Shown piece after piece: positions 24,761-33,881 of a stretch of 64,000 bases of DNA. Source of the DNA: an uncultured Alphaproteobacteria bacterium. GTDB taxonomy: Bacteria > Pseudomonadota > Alphaproteobacteria > Rs-D84. The stretch covers positions 18,359 to 82,358 of the forward strand of contig CALXLS010000001.1 in assembly GCA_944389265.1 (NCBI GenBank). Direction: 5' to 3'. Under the pieces are notes generated by a model that saw nothing but the letters and a program-made list of their open reading frames with translations, made no database searches and was not told where the DNA came from. The translations under genes and the position numbers were made by a program. Within the stretch, counting starts at the first letter, position 1, and the number at the start of each line of letters is the position of its first letter.

Positions 24761-27172
24761 ATGGCAGATGTAAATATGAACGATTTTCTTTTGCAATATT
24801 ATATGCAGTTGCATTTCAATGCAATGCCACCTGAAATCTTTGCTAAATATCAAGATTATGTAAAAGCAGATGACTTCCGTGGCAATATGAAAGACTGGAA
24901 GTCAAAATTAATGCATCAAGACAATAGTGGTAAATGGGTAAAAAATGGCCTACCTGATCCAAATGATGCAAACGGGAATTTCCATCTGACTGATGATGAA
25001 TGGAAAAAATTGTTTAATGCCTTCCAAGGCGCTATGCGCGGGATGTCCGCCAATACAAAAAGTTTCGCAGAAAACGCCAAGGCGAATGCTTTCCTTGAAG
25101 AATATTTTGGTGACCCTGCTACACACCTTTTCTCGAACGGAACCGCAAATCAGACTGCAGAAGCACAAATTCAAGTCCTGAAAAATTTGCTGTCTGATAA
25201 TACTTTCCGATCAACATTAAATTTCTATATCAAAGATATTTTAAAAGAAGCAGAAATTTCTTATTCTGATTTATTAAGCGGCATTAATTCTAAAAAGTAT
25301 AATACTGACCCTAAATTTCAAACAACTTTGAAACAAGTCGCTAGTTATATGAACTATTATGTTCATAATGATCAAAATTTAGCGGCTTCACCATATGGTA
25401 CACAAGACTTTTCTGCAATTGAATCTGGTTTTGATGATACAACCGTTCCACAAAACAAACTTGATTACTTTAAAAGAAATTATAAAACCCTTTTAAATAC
25501 TCTGCATAACGATTCCAAAGTTTATGAAGTATTTAAAAGTTTTGATAAGGGTAAAATCTCTAAATCTTTAGATGCAGCATTAAGCAAAGTAGATTATGCA
25601 AATAAAGATAGCAAAGATTATGTTCCTCCAAAACGTAGTGACGAATTAACCCCATGGCAACACTTACAAGGTGAAATTAGTGATACCTTGGAAGACTATA
25701 TGGGAAAATATATTCATCTACGTGGTGATAGATTATACTTTTCTGATTCCGCAAAACTAATTATAAAAGCAATTGATGGAACAAAGTTTAAACCAACTGA
25801 CGGTATCGCAAAAGTATTGGAAAATACGGGAAAGATTAAAGAAAACTTACTTTATAAATCCCCACGTGCAACTGACCATTTTGATTGGTTTTCCAAAACG
25901 CTGGGTGAATTAAAATCTACTATGCCAAAAGCTTTTGATGGCGCTTTAAAAAATGCCCGCCAAATGAAAGCGTTGATAGAAGAAATGATTATCAAAGCAG
26001 TTCGTGAAAATAAAATAGACGAAGCAAAAACTGCTATGGAGGTTCTATCAGTAATTAAGTACGGCTATACAACCAGTAAAATTATGGACGCACTTAGTAA
26101 AGAACAGTTAACTATATTCTCTGATGGCGGATTATCTTGGAATAAAAACGAAGGTGTAAAATTTGTCACAACCGCTATGGATAAAAGCATAAAAGCAGCC
26201 TTTATGATGGTCGGATATATTATTACCGTTACAGGAAATGTCTATAAACTTTCTGGCAGTAAATTTAACGGAAAAACAAAACGCGTAAAAAGTAAAAGAG
26301 ACGCATGGTTAAATGATAATGCGGCAGGTTTACAAGCCGCTACACAAAAACGAGATACAGAAAATCAAATTGATATAACAGACCGCAGTAATCAAGAAAC
26401 TATACTGCAAGGTACGGGCATAACTGACCAAACAATAGCCCAAGAAAAACAAAACCTTGAAACCTTTAAACAAGACGCAGAACAAAAACACTCTGCTTTA
26501 GAAACGGCGTCAACAACTTATAATGATGCAAGAAGCCTTATAGACGAAAATGATTCTTATACTGCACAAATAAATCAATTAAATACTGAAATGCAGCAAA
26601 TTGCTGCAGATATAGCACAGATAGATAATGATTTACAAAATCCTAATACTTTTGCAGGGATGCAACCCGCCGTTGCAAATGCATATGCAAATGATTTAAT
26701 GAAACAAAAACGCGACAAACAAAATCTTGGTCAAAAGAAATTAAAACAAGCACAAGATTTAAGCAATCAACAAATGCAAATTAATCAACAAGACTTAGCA
26801 AATGCACGCGCCAATATTAGACAATATCAACAAAATTTTGTAAATGCAGAAAGGAATTATAATGCTGCGCAATCTCGTGCAGACGATTTAAATACAAAAA
26901 TAAATGATTTCACACTTGCGTCAAGCCGTATAAAAGAACTTAACGACAGAATAAACAAAAGAAATGAAGAAGTTTCAAACTGGGATAATAACCATAAGGA
27001 TAAATATAAAGAACTTATGACTTACTGGGATTTCTTAGAATCTGGTCGTGATTCTCATACAGGCAACATGTATTCTTGGATGCCGGGCAGTGCAAAGAAA
27101 AAGCAAGCAAAATTTGATGCAAATAAAATTGCTCAACTTCAAGCATATATGTCTAATTATAATGTGGCTTGA
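24761..27172 (+). CDS. Large coiled-coil protein of unknown function
   Basis: The ATG at 24761 follows GAGG; 803 residues. There is no signal peptide. The first 480 residues are soluble, helical and rich in Lys, Asp and Asn. A short hydrophobic stretch (FMMVGYIITVTGNVY, near residue 490) follows. Residues about 510-800 are strongly coiled-coil with Gln/Asn-rich heptads such as QINQLNTEMQQIAADIAQID. I do not recognise the family. It has its own promoter and is followed at once by an Mtd-N-like fibre gene whose -35 box overlaps its stop codon. By size and neighbour it could be a virion or surface structural protein encoded away from the main structural cluster, but this is a guess. Confidence 0.65.
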   Translation: MADVNMNDFLLQYYMQLHFNAMPPEIFAKYQDYVKADDFRGNMKDWKSKLMHQDNSGKWVKNGLPDPNDANGNFHLTDDEWKKLFNAFQGAMRGMSANTKSFAENAKANAFLEEYFGDPATHLFSNGTANQTAEAQIQVLKNLLSDNTFRSTLNFYIKDILKEAEISYSDLLSGINSKKYNTDPKFQTTLKQVASYMNYYVHNDQNLAASPYGTQDFSAIESGFDDTTVPQNKLDYFKRNYKTLLNTLHNDSKVYEVFKSFDKGKISKSLDAALSKVDYANKDSKDYVPPKRSDELTPWQHLQGEISDTLEDYMGKYIHLRGDRLYFSDSAKLIIKAIDGTKFKPTDGIAKVLENTGKIKENLLYKSPRATDHFDWFSKTLGELKSTMPKAFDGALKNARQMKALIEEMIIKAVRENKIDEAKTAMEVLSVIKYGYTTSKIMDALSKEQLTIFSDGGLSWNKNEGVKFVTTAMDKSIKAAFMMVGYIITVTGNVYKLSGSKFNGKTKRVKSKRDAWLNDNAAGLQAATQKRDTENQIDITDRSNQETILQGTGITDQTIAQEKQNLETFKQDAEQKHSALETASTTYNDARSLIDENDSYTAQINQLNTEMQQIAADIAQIDNDLQNPNTFAGMQPAVANAYANDLMKQKRDKQNLGQKKLKQAQDLSNQQMQINQQDLANARANIRQYQQNFVNAERNYNAAQSRADDLNTKINDFTLASSRIKELNDRINKRNEEVSNWDNNHKDKYKELMTYWDFLESGRDSHTGNMYSWMPGSAKKKQAKFDANKIAQLQAYMSNYNVA

Positions 27173-27238
27173 TTTTTTCGGTTTTTTATGTTATAATTAT
27201 GTTCATAATTTAACCGCCATTATGGCGGTTTTCTTTTT
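27169..27238 (+). promoter_or_regulatory. Promoter followed by a terminator-like hairpin
   Basis: TTGATT (27169-27174, overlapping the upstream stop), a 17-bp spacer and TATAAT (27192-27197). Just after the expected start is the hairpin AACCGCCA/TGGCGGTT (27212-27219 and 27223-27230) with a T-rich tail to 27238. It may end the upstream transcript, gate this promoter, or both. Confidence 0.7.
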
Positions 27239-27267
27239 CCCATTTTTTATAACATAAAGGATTCTAT

Positions 27268-27840
27268 ATGGCTAGAGTTTTACAAATTCGCCGCGGTACA
27301 ACTGCTCAAAATAATAACTTTACAGGACTATCTGGTGAAATCACTTTCGATACAGATGCAAAAACTATTCGCGTTCATGACGGTCAAACCCTTGGTGGAT
27401 TCCCTCTCGCACGAGCAAACGAAGAAACTTCATCTGGCAGCGATAGTTTCGATATCACATCTGTTCCGGATGAAACTTGGCAAGAAATCTTTACAGAGTT
27501 CACTCCAGCACCTTTTACCCTACTGGAAAGCTCTTTAATCCCTGTTCCAGACACAACTGCACTGACCTATATTTTTGACTGCCAAACACCCGCTAAAATT
27601 ATTCATACGCTTCTTGTATGCCAAACACCAGAAGCAGGATATAGTATAGGTGATGAAGTTTCCGCTTTCGGTATTGACAACAGAACCAACCCTGCACCAA
27701 ACACTTTTATCGACCAAAGCGGTCTGCATGTTCGCCTGATGATAGGAAATAAACCTTTCTGGGTTAGTCATAAAGATACAGGGAATACAACAAATATAAC
27801 AAATGAAAATTGGCGCATTTTATTCAGAGTTTACTGTTGA
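27268..27840 (+). CDS. Mtd-N-like phage fibre protein 1
   Basis: 190 residues. The N-terminus ARVLQIRRGTTAQNNNFTGL followed by SGEITFDTDAKTIRVHDG and QTLGGFPLA is the short beta domain found at the start of the Bordetella phage major tropism determinant and many tail fibres. The C-terminal part (VPDETWQEIFTEF to WRILFRVYC) looks like a small beta-sandwich. It is encoded 13 kb or more from the virion cluster and resembles the protein at 48604-49086. A receptor-binding tip or trimeric fibre is likely. There is no reverse transcriptase or template repeat nearby, so no diversity-generating system is claimed. Confidence 0.75.
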   Translation: MARVLQIRRGTTAQNNNFTGLSGEITFDTDAKTIRVHDGQTLGGFPLARANEETSSGSDSFDITSVPDETWQEIFTEFTPAPFTLLESSLIPVPDTTALTYIFDCQTPAKIIHTLLVCQTPEAGYSIGDEVSAFGIDNRTNPAPNTFIDQSGLHVRLMIGNKPFWVSHKDTGNTTNITNENWRILFRVYC

Positions 27841-27865
27841 AACCTATAAAATCATTTGCTATGCT
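27837..27865 (+). promoter_or_regulatory. Promoter of ackA
   Basis: TTGAAA (27837-27842), a 17-bp spacer and TATGCT (27860-27865). The -35 box overlaps the stop codon of the fibre-like gene. Confidence 0.7.
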
Positions 27866-27891
27866 TGCCCCATAGAAAAAAGAGGTTTTAA

Positions 27892-29133
27892 ATGTACATA
27901 CTTGCTTTGAACTGTGGTTCTTCTTCATTAAAGTATCAAGTCTTTGATGCAGATTCTAAAAAAGTTGTTGTTGGTGGAAATGTTGAAAAAATCGGTCTGC
28001 CTGATTCTTTCATAACTCAGAAATATCCAGACGGTACAAAACAGCGCAAAGACACAGAAATGAAAAACCATGACGAAGCATTGAATGTCGTCTTGTTTAT
28101 GTTGCGCGAAGCATCTATTGATATGAACGAAATCGGTGGTGTGGGTCATCGCGTTGTTATGGGGGGCGATAAGTTCGCTTCTTCGGTTGAAATTAATGAT
28201 GAAGTTATCAAAACTATTGACGAACTTTCTTCTATCGCACCTTTACACAATCCTTCCGCATTAATGGGTATTGTAACCGCAAAACAACTTTTACCAAATG
28301 CTAAACAAGTCGCTGTTTTCGATACCGCTTTCCATCAAACTATGCCTGACTATGCATATCGCTATGCAGTACCTAGCGCATGGTATACAGAACTCGGCGT
28401 TCGTAGATACGGTTTCCATGGTACTTCTCACCTGTATGTTTCTAAACGTGCTGCGAAGTTATTAGGTAAACCTGCTTCTGAATGCAACTTAATCACATTA
28501 CATATCGGTTCCGGGGCGTCCGCAACTGCAATCAAGAACGGTATATCTGTTGACACTTCTTTGGGTATGACACCTTTGGCGGGGTTAACAATGGGTACAA
28601 GACCTGGTGACCTGGACCCAGGTGTTGTTCTTTATGTTATGCAACGTTTGGGACTAAGTGCAGAACAAATGCAAAAACATTTAAATAAAGATTCTGGTCT
28701 GTTGGGGTTAACAGAATGCTTTGTTGACCGCCGTGATGTTGAAGAGAACAAAGAAACTAACGACAAATGTCGCTTAGCCATCGAAATGGAAGCACACAAT
28801 GTAAAAAAATATATCGGTGCATTCATGGCAGAACTAGGTCATACAGACGCTTTAGTATTTACAGCGGGTGTCGGTGAAAATGATGATTACCTACGCGAAA
28901 AGTTCTGTAGCGGTTTGGAAGAACTAGGAATAAAGTTAGACAAAGAAAAGAATGCTGTATCTTTGGCTCGTAAAGGTGTTGATGAAGCAGAAATTAGCAC
29001 ACCTGATAGCAAAGTCAAAGTATTTATGATTGCAACAAATGAAGAACTTGTAATCGTAGAAGATACGTTGGCTATTATGAACGGAACATATAATCCAAAT
29101 CACTTGGAAATGGATTATTCATTTGCAAAATAA
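27892..29133 (+). CDS. ackA: Acetate kinase
   Basis: 413 residues with the ASKHA-fold signatures of acetate kinases: LALNCGSSSLKYQVF at the N-terminus, GVGHRVVMGGD, VFDTAFHQTMPDYAYRYAVP, YGFHGTSHLYVS, TLHIGSGASATAIKNGISVDTSLGMTPLAGL (split across the phosphate loops) and FTAGVGEND. It interconverts acetate plus ATP with acetyl phosphate plus ADP. A phosphotransacetylase gene is not adjacent. The gene is monocistronic with its own promoter and a terminator shared with the convergent protease gene. Its presence points to mixed-acid or acetogenic energy metabolism. Confidence 0.96.
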   Translation: MYILALNCGSSSLKYQVFDADSKKVVVGGNVEKIGLPDSFITQKYPDGTKQRKDTEMKNHDEALNVVLFMLREASIDMNEIGGVGHRVVMGGDKFASSVEINDEVIKTIDELSSIAPLHNPSALMGIVTAKQLLPNAKQVAVFDTAFHQTMPDYAYRYAVPSAWYTELGVRRYGFHGTSHLYVSKRAAKLLGKPASECNLITLHIGSGASATAIKNGISVDTSLGMTPLAGLTMGTRPGDLDPGVVLYVMQRLGLSAEQMQKHLNKDSGLLGLTECFVDRRDVEENKETNDKCRLAIEMEAHNVKKYIGAFMAELGHTDALVFTAGVGENDDYLREKFCSGLEELGIKLDKEKNAVSLARKGVDEAEISTPDSKVKVFMIATNEELVIVEDTLAIMNGTYNPNHLEMDYSFAK

Positions 29134-29137
29134 AAAG

Positions 29138-29157
29138 CGCCCTTCGGGGCGTTTTTT
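29138..29157. terminator. Bidirectional terminator between ackA and the M48 protease
   Basis: Stem CGCCC-TTCG-GGGCG (29138-29151) with A-rich and T-rich sides. It serves converging genes. Confidence 0.8.
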
Positions 29158-30448
29158 ATTTTATTAAATCACCTGCTTTTATATATTCTGGCGTATCTTT
29201 CTTTAAGTTCTTCCTTGCAAGTCGTGCATATTTTACAGAATTCTTTTTATCACCTATCATATGATAATATTCTGCACGCGCCCAATCTGCTCTGCCGTCT
29301 TCATATGCGCGCGCCAATACCCAATAAGTTAATGGTGCGGGCTGTGATAATAAAGAACGCTTGCACAACTCTATTGCACGCGCTTTATCACCTGGCTTAT
29401 TCCTTTCTGTTAAAACTAATGCCAGCGCAGTTTCTATCTGTGGCGCACCCGACTGCAAAGACAAACTCTTTTCATATGCTTCTACACTGTCATCATACCG
29501 CCCCAATTGATAATCTATATCGCCCAACAATTCATAAAAATATGGGTTACCCGGATTCTTAGAAATTAATGCTTGCGTACCAACACGCGCATCTTCTAAT
29601 TTCCCTGCCTGCATAAGCGCTATGGCACGTGCATATATCGCCGCATCCGATTTATCAGAATTTGGATATAATGATGATACCCTATCTGGACTATCAAGAT
29701 AGCCTATCAATTTTGCCTGTATTAATTTAAATTCTTCTTCCTGCTTTTTTGTTGGTGCATTAGATGCTACATAATCTGAATCTATATTTTTTATCTGTGT
29801 CTTTACATTGTTCAATCGTTCAGATGTTAGTGGGTGGTTTATTCTATTCGGATTTACTTTGGATTCCAAGACAGATGTCATTTCGCCCATTTGCTCTAAA
29901 ACCTGAACAAAGCCATTTGGATCAAGTTTTGCTTTTACCAACAACTTTAAACCCATATCATCAGCAATTCTTTCTTCATCACGAGTAAATGCCAGCATAG
30001 ACTGTTGAGCCACACCACTAGACCCCGCCAAGACCCCTGCACCCAATGACGGATTTCCACCTGCAACCATTAATCCAACACCCAATGCTTGTATCAACAT
30101 GGCACGTTTTAATTCTGCTTCCATACGCGATGACATCTGCGCCATATGCCCGCCAATAGTATGCCCCATTTCGTGCGCTATTACCGCTTGAAGTGCAGAC
30201 GGTGACTTTATCTGTGTAAGCAACCCCGTATAAACATATATATCTTCGCCCCCCATTACAAACGCATTGAAATCATCACTATTTATAATGTGGACTTTTA
30301 ATCTGCCATCTGGTACATCTGCAGCACTACCGATAGGTTCGACTAACTCCATCAAAACTTTTTCCGTTTCTGTATCGTTTATTAATGACGCCGCGTGTGC
30401 AGAAACAGAAAACAAAGCACTCATAAAAATCATAAGAATCTTACGCAC
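29156..30448 (-). CDS. M48 metalloprotease with TPR repeats (BepA/YfgC-like)
   Basis: I take the GTG at 30448 as start because it puts the signal peptide (VRKILMIFMSALFSVSAHA) at the N-terminus; a longer frame reaches 30469. The catalytic helix is VIAHEMGHTIGGHMA, with the third zinc ligand Glu in TRDEERIADDMGLKLL. The C-terminal 200 residues form TPRs (LLGDIDYQLGRYDDSVEAYEKSLSL and similar). This domain order matches periplasmic BepA, which degrades or chaperones outer-membrane proteins such as LptD and BamA substrates. It overlaps the recG stop by eight bases and so may be translationally coupled to it. Confidence 0.88.
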   Translation of the reverse strand: MRKILMIFMSALFSVSAHAASLINDTETEKVLMELVEPIGSAADVPDGRLKVHIINSDDFNAFVMGGEDIYVYTGLLTQIKSPSALQAVIAHEMGHTIGGHMAQMSSRMEAELKRAMLIQALGVGLMVAGGNPSLGAGVLAGSSGVAQQSMLAFTRDEERIADDMGLKLLVKAKLDPNGFVQVLEQMGEMTSVLESKVNPNRINHPLTSERLNNVKTQIKNIDSDYVASNAPTKKQEEEFKLIQAKLIGYLDSPDRVSSLYPNSDKSDAAIYARAIALMQAGKLEDARVGTQALISKNPGNPYFYELLGDIDYQLGRYDDSVEAYEKSLSLQSGAPQIETALALVLTERNKPGDKARAIELCKRSLLSQPAPLTYWVLARAYEDGRADWARAEYYHMIGDKKNSVKYARLARKNLKKDTPEYIKAGDLIK

Positions 30449-32495
30449 TAATTCCCAGCCCCCTATCAAAAATATACATCAGGTCACGAGTCCATGCATC
30501 AGGAACATCTACATCCCTTGCAGCATTTGCCGCCAACTTAAACAAATCATGGTGCATTCTGTAATCCACAAAGTGATAGTTTATCCAGCCGCTTTGACGC
30601 GTTCCAAGCAATTCACCAGTACCGCGCATTATTAAATCTTGTTCCGCTATCTTAAATCCATCTTCGGTTTCTGTTAAAACTTCTAATCTCTTTAAACCTT
30701 CTTCGCTGATATTACGTCCGTATACTAAGATACAATAAGACCGTAAATTACCGCGCCCCACACGACCGCGCAACTGGTGCAATGCAGCAAGACCGAACCT
30801 TTCGGCATTCTCTATCACTATTATAGATGCAGACGGGACATCAATTCCAACCTCTATTACTGTTGTTGCAATCAATATGCGCATATCAGACTTATCATCT
30901 GCAAACTTAGCCATAACCGCATCGCGCTGTTTCTTGTCCATCTGCCCATGAACAAGCCCCGCATCAGGAAAATATTTCTTCAAGTCTTCATATCTTGATT
31001 CAACTGCGGTCATATCTGATTGCTCGGACTCTTCAACCAATGGACAGACCCAGAACACCTTAGCGCCACCAGCAATCTGCATACGCAGACGCGCAACAAG
31101 TTCTTCTAATCTTGCAATCGACAACTTAGTAGTCTTAATCGGCAATCTGCCAGCTGGTTTTTCATTTATAATAGAGACATCCATGTCACCGTAAATCGTC
31201 ATAGATAAAGTTCGTGGTATCGGGGTTGCAGATAAAGCAAGCAAATCTGGGTTTGAACCTTTTGCACGCAAAGCCTCGCGTTGAGATACACCAAATCTAT
31301 GCTGTTCGTCCACAATAACCAAACCTAAATCTTTATATTCTACGTCTTCTGAAAACAGTGCGTGGGTACCAACAACAATTTTTGTTCTTCCCGACTGCAA
31401 TGATATTAACTTCTCGCGTCTGGCAACACCTTTGTCGCGCCCCGTTAAGACGTCGCAAACTATACCAATTTTATCGCATATAGATTTTATCTTTGCGTAA
31501 TGTTGCTGTGCCAAAGTATCTGTCGGGGCAAGTAATGCTGTCTGTGCACCACTTTCTGCCATCTTTACCGCCGCAGCAAGTGCGACTATTGTTTTGCCAC
31601 TGCCTACATCCCCCTGCACTAAGCGCATCATAGGAATATCACGTGCCATATCTGTAAATATTTCTTCAATTGTACGCGACTGAGCCCCAGTCATAGAAAA
31701 CGGCAACACAGAATAAAACTTTTCTAATAAATCATATTTCTTTGCTCTGACCTTTCGCTTGTTCCGCACGTCTTTTCTATTTTTACGGCTAATCACAATA
31801 GCAGATTGATGTGCCAATAGTTCCCAATATGCAAGTTTTACCATATATACAGAATTTGGATTCAAGTCATCTGCACTTTCTGGAAAATGCACATGACGAA
31901 GCGCATCAAAAAACTCTATGACCTGTGCGTCCGTTTCATACGATATCTTTTCTGGCAACATTGCAAATATCTGGTCACGAACATTTGCAAAGGTCTTTTG
32001 TGTCAGACCTTCCCCGGAAGGATATATCGCCTGAATAGACGGTATCTTTTCTGCGTTCTGCATTTCTTCTATAAAATCAGGATGATTTATAATTGCACGA
32101 CTTCCTTTCTCTAGTTTTCCACTTATCATACGCCACTGACCAATAGGAAGTTTCTTTAACCAATAATCTAAAAAATTAACATTAAAAAACTGAATTAAAA
32201 CTGTATTACCCATTTTATCGGCACATGTAATCTGCGTAGGGGTACGTCTACCACGAAAAAAGCCGCCCTTTTTATGCGCTTTTATTAATAAAGGCACAGT
32301 CACAATGTCACCTGCAACAGCAGTTGAAATGTCTTCGGTAATTCCACGCGCACGAATATAAGCAGGTATATGCAGCATAAAGTCAAGCACCCTACGCCCA
32401 CCTAAAACATCTTCAAAGCGCGCCGCCAAAACAGGCCCCACGCCCTTTATAAACTGCAAATCTGCGTTTAAAAAATCAAACAGTTCTTTCTTCAT
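30441..32495 (-). CDS. recG: ATP-dependent DNA helicase RecG
   Basis: 684 residues. There is an N-terminal wedge/OB domain (ADLQFIKGVGPVLAARFEDV; FRGRRTPTQITCADKMGNTVLIQFFN). The superfamily 2 motor follows: Walker A LVQGDVGSGKTIVAL, DEQHRFGVSQREAL (DExH box), ALSATPIPRT, and the C-lobe VIEVGIDVPSASIIVIENAERFGLAALHQLRGRVGRG. The C-terminal GTGELLGTRQSG is diagnostic of RecG. It remodels stalled replication forks and recombination intermediates. The length is normal for the family. Confidence 0.96.
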   Translation of the reverse strand: MKKELFDFLNADLQFIKGVGPVLAARFEDVLGGRRVLDFMLHIPAYIRARGITEDISTAVAGDIVTVPLLIKAHKKGGFFRGRRTPTQITCADKMGNTVLIQFFNVNFLDYWLKKLPIGQWRMISGKLEKGSRAIINHPDFIEEMQNAEKIPSIQAIYPSGEGLTQKTFANVRDQIFAMLPEKISYETDAQVIEFFDALRHVHFPESADDLNPNSVYMVKLAYWELLAHQSAIVISRKNRKDVRNKRKVRAKKYDLLEKFYSVLPFSMTGAQSRTIEEIFTDMARDIPMMRLVQGDVGSGKTIVALAAAVKMAESGAQTALLAPTDTLAQQHYAKIKSICDKIGIVCDVLTGRDKGVARREKLISLQSGRTKIVVGTHALFSEDVEYKDLGLVIVDEQHRFGVSQREALRAKGSNPDLLALSATPIPRTLSMTIYGDMDVSIINEKPAGRLPIKTTKLSIARLEELVARLRMQIAGGAKVFWVCPLVEESEQSDMTAVESRYEDLKKYFPDAGLVHGQMDKKQRDAVMAKFADDKSDMRILIATTVIEVGIDVPSASIIVIENAERFGLAALHQLRGRVGRGNLRSYCILVYGRNISEEGLKRLEVLTETEDGFKIAEQDLIMRGTGELLGTRQSGWINYHFVDYRMHHDLFKLAANAARDVDVPDAWTRDLMYIFDRGLGISA

Positions 32496-32540
32496 ATACT
32501 ATAAAATTAGCCAAAATCCTAAAACTTCGCAATAATAAAA

Positions 32541-32560
32541 AGCGCCCCAAAAGGGACGCT
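32541..32560. terminator. Terminator after UPF0260 gene
   Basis: Stem AGCG-C-CCC / GGG-A-CGCT (one mismatch) with A-rich flank on one side and T5 on the other. It ends the rph-UPF0260 transcript on the minus strand. Confidence 0.65.
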
Positions 32561-32584
32561 TTTTATTCCTTTCACGTTAACTGC

Positions 32585-33037
32585 TTATCTTTGCCAATTT
32601 ATGGAATCTGTTAATATATGATTTAAAACTTTACTTTGTGGCATCTCGTCAAAATCTTTATCTTTTATTGGTTGGACACGAGAAAAATCTACTTTTGCCG
32701 GATATTTTGCGGGGCCGAAAATATATTCTACATACCCACAAGACGCAGGTAATAATTCATTCTTCAGCACTATATCTAAATTAACTTTCTGACATTCACC
32801 CTTTTCTGCTTCTATTCTCTTTTTATAGATTTTACATGCTTTGGTTGAACAATCTAAATGTTCGCAACAAAAATCTGTATATAAAGTAACGTCTTTAAAT
32901 CCTGATGATAATTTTATCAAACAGCACATACCACACCTTTTACAAAGTGCTTCCCATTCTTTAGGTGTCATTCGACGCAATTCTGCGACTCTCTTTAACT
33001 GTTCAGAAGTCAGTTTTATAGCATTATCTGATAACAT
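32585..33037 (-). CDS. YcgN-like UPF0260 cysteine-cluster protein
   Basis: The ATG at 33037, just past the rph stop at 33040, gives 150 residues; the open frame extends further upstream inside rph but is not needed. Eight or so Cys residues follow the UPF0260 pattern: LCKRCGMCCLIKL, FCCEHLDCSTKACKIYKKR and SCGYVEYIF. The family is thought to bind a metal or iron-sulfur cluster; the function is unknown. It is co-transcribed with rph. Confidence 0.85.
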   Translation of the reverse strand: MLSDNAIKLTSEQLKRVAELRRMTPKEWEALCKRCGMCCLIKLSSGFKDVTLYTDFCCEHLDCSTKACKIYKKRIEAEKGECQKVNLDIVLKNELLPASCGYVEYIFGPAKYPAKVDFSRVQPIKDKDFDEMPQSKVLNHILTDSINWQR

Positions 33038-33039
33038 AT

Positions 33040-33756
33040 TTATTCCAAAACCTGTTTCTGTAATTCTATTAAACGTGCACAACCCTTTGATGCCATATCC
33101 ATCAATTTTACAAGTTGGTCTTGAGTGAACGGATGCTGCTCCCCTGTTGCTTGAACTTCTATAAATCTACCGGATTCAGATACAACAAAATTAGAATCTA
33201 ATTCTGCAACACAATCTTCTTCATAATCCAAGTCCAGGACTAAATCACCGTCCCAAAGCCCCGCAGAAATTGCGGCAACATGCTCTTGTATAGGATTTTC
33301 TTTGATACGCCCCTTTTCCAGCAACCAGCGCACCGCCAAAGCCATAGCAACGAAACCACCTGTTATGGACGCGCACCTGGTACCACCATCTGCCTGAATA
33401 ACGTCACAATCTATCGTTATTGTATGCCGCCCCAGTTTTTCCATATCAACGACGCTGCGCATTGCGCGACCGATTAAACGAGATATTTCTGCGCTGCGAT
33501 GGTCTTTCATTAATGTTTCACGAGTTTTTCTTGTTCCAACTGCACGCGGTAACATCGAATATTCTGCTGTTACCCAACCACCCGTCTTATTTTGCAAACG
33601 TTTCCACAAAGGCTGGTTCAAATCAACAGATGCAGTACATAAAACCTGAGTTCCACCCATTTTTATAAGGCAAGACCCTTCTGCCCATTTATTTACACCC
33701 GTTTCCATAGATACAGGTCGTACTTGTTCTGCCTTTCTTAAAGATGGTCGCATCAT
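33040..33756 (-). CDS. rph: Ribonuclease PH
   Basis: 238 residues with the RNase PH core: RKAEQVRPVSMETG at the N-terminus, GSCLIKMGGTQVLCTASVD, GWVTAEYSMLPRAVGTRKTRE and the phosphate-binding LGRHTITIDCDVIQADGGTRCASITGG. It trims tRNA 3' ends phosphorolytically and forms a hexamer. The length is normal. It shares a transcript with the UPF0260 gene and is divergent from the YbhN-like gene. Confidence 0.95.
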   Translation of the reverse strand: MMRPSLRKAEQVRPVSMETGVNKWAEGSCLIKMGGTQVLCTASVDLNQPLWKRLQNKTGGWVTAEYSMLPRAVGTRKTRETLMKDHRSAEISRLIGRAMRSVVDMEKLGRHTITIDCDVIQADGGTRCASITGGFVAMALAVRWLLEKGRIKENPIQEHVAAISAGLWDGDLVLDLDYEEDCVAELDSNFVVSESGRFIEVQATGEQHPFTQDQLVKLMDMASKGCARLIELQKQVLE

Positions 33757-33790
33757 AGCAAAAGCCTTTATTTTTTATAAATGAAATGTC

Positions 33791-33818
33791 AGTATATAAT
33801 AAGAATATAAAATTGCAA
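33791..33818 (-). promoter_or_regulatory. Promoter of rph
   Basis: On the minus strand TTGCAA (33818-33813), a 16-bp spacer and TATACT (33796-33791). Confidence 0.6.
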
Positions 33819-33830
33819 TTTTTTTTAAAT

Positions 33831-33859
33831 TTGCTTTTTTTTGTATATGTTGCTATCCT
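33831..33859 (+). promoter_or_regulatory. Promoter of YbhN-like gene
   Basis: TTGCTT (33831-33836), a 17-bp spacer and TATCCT (33854-33859), ahead of the ATG at 33882. Confidence 0.55.
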
Positions 33860-33881
33860 GCCTTGTTGAAAAAGGATTTTT

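Noticed and set aside
27268..27840. Diversity-generating retroelement, because of the Mtd-like N-terminal domain
   Set aside because: No reverse transcriptase gene, no template/variable repeat pair and no C-type lectin end were seen near either Mtd-N protein.
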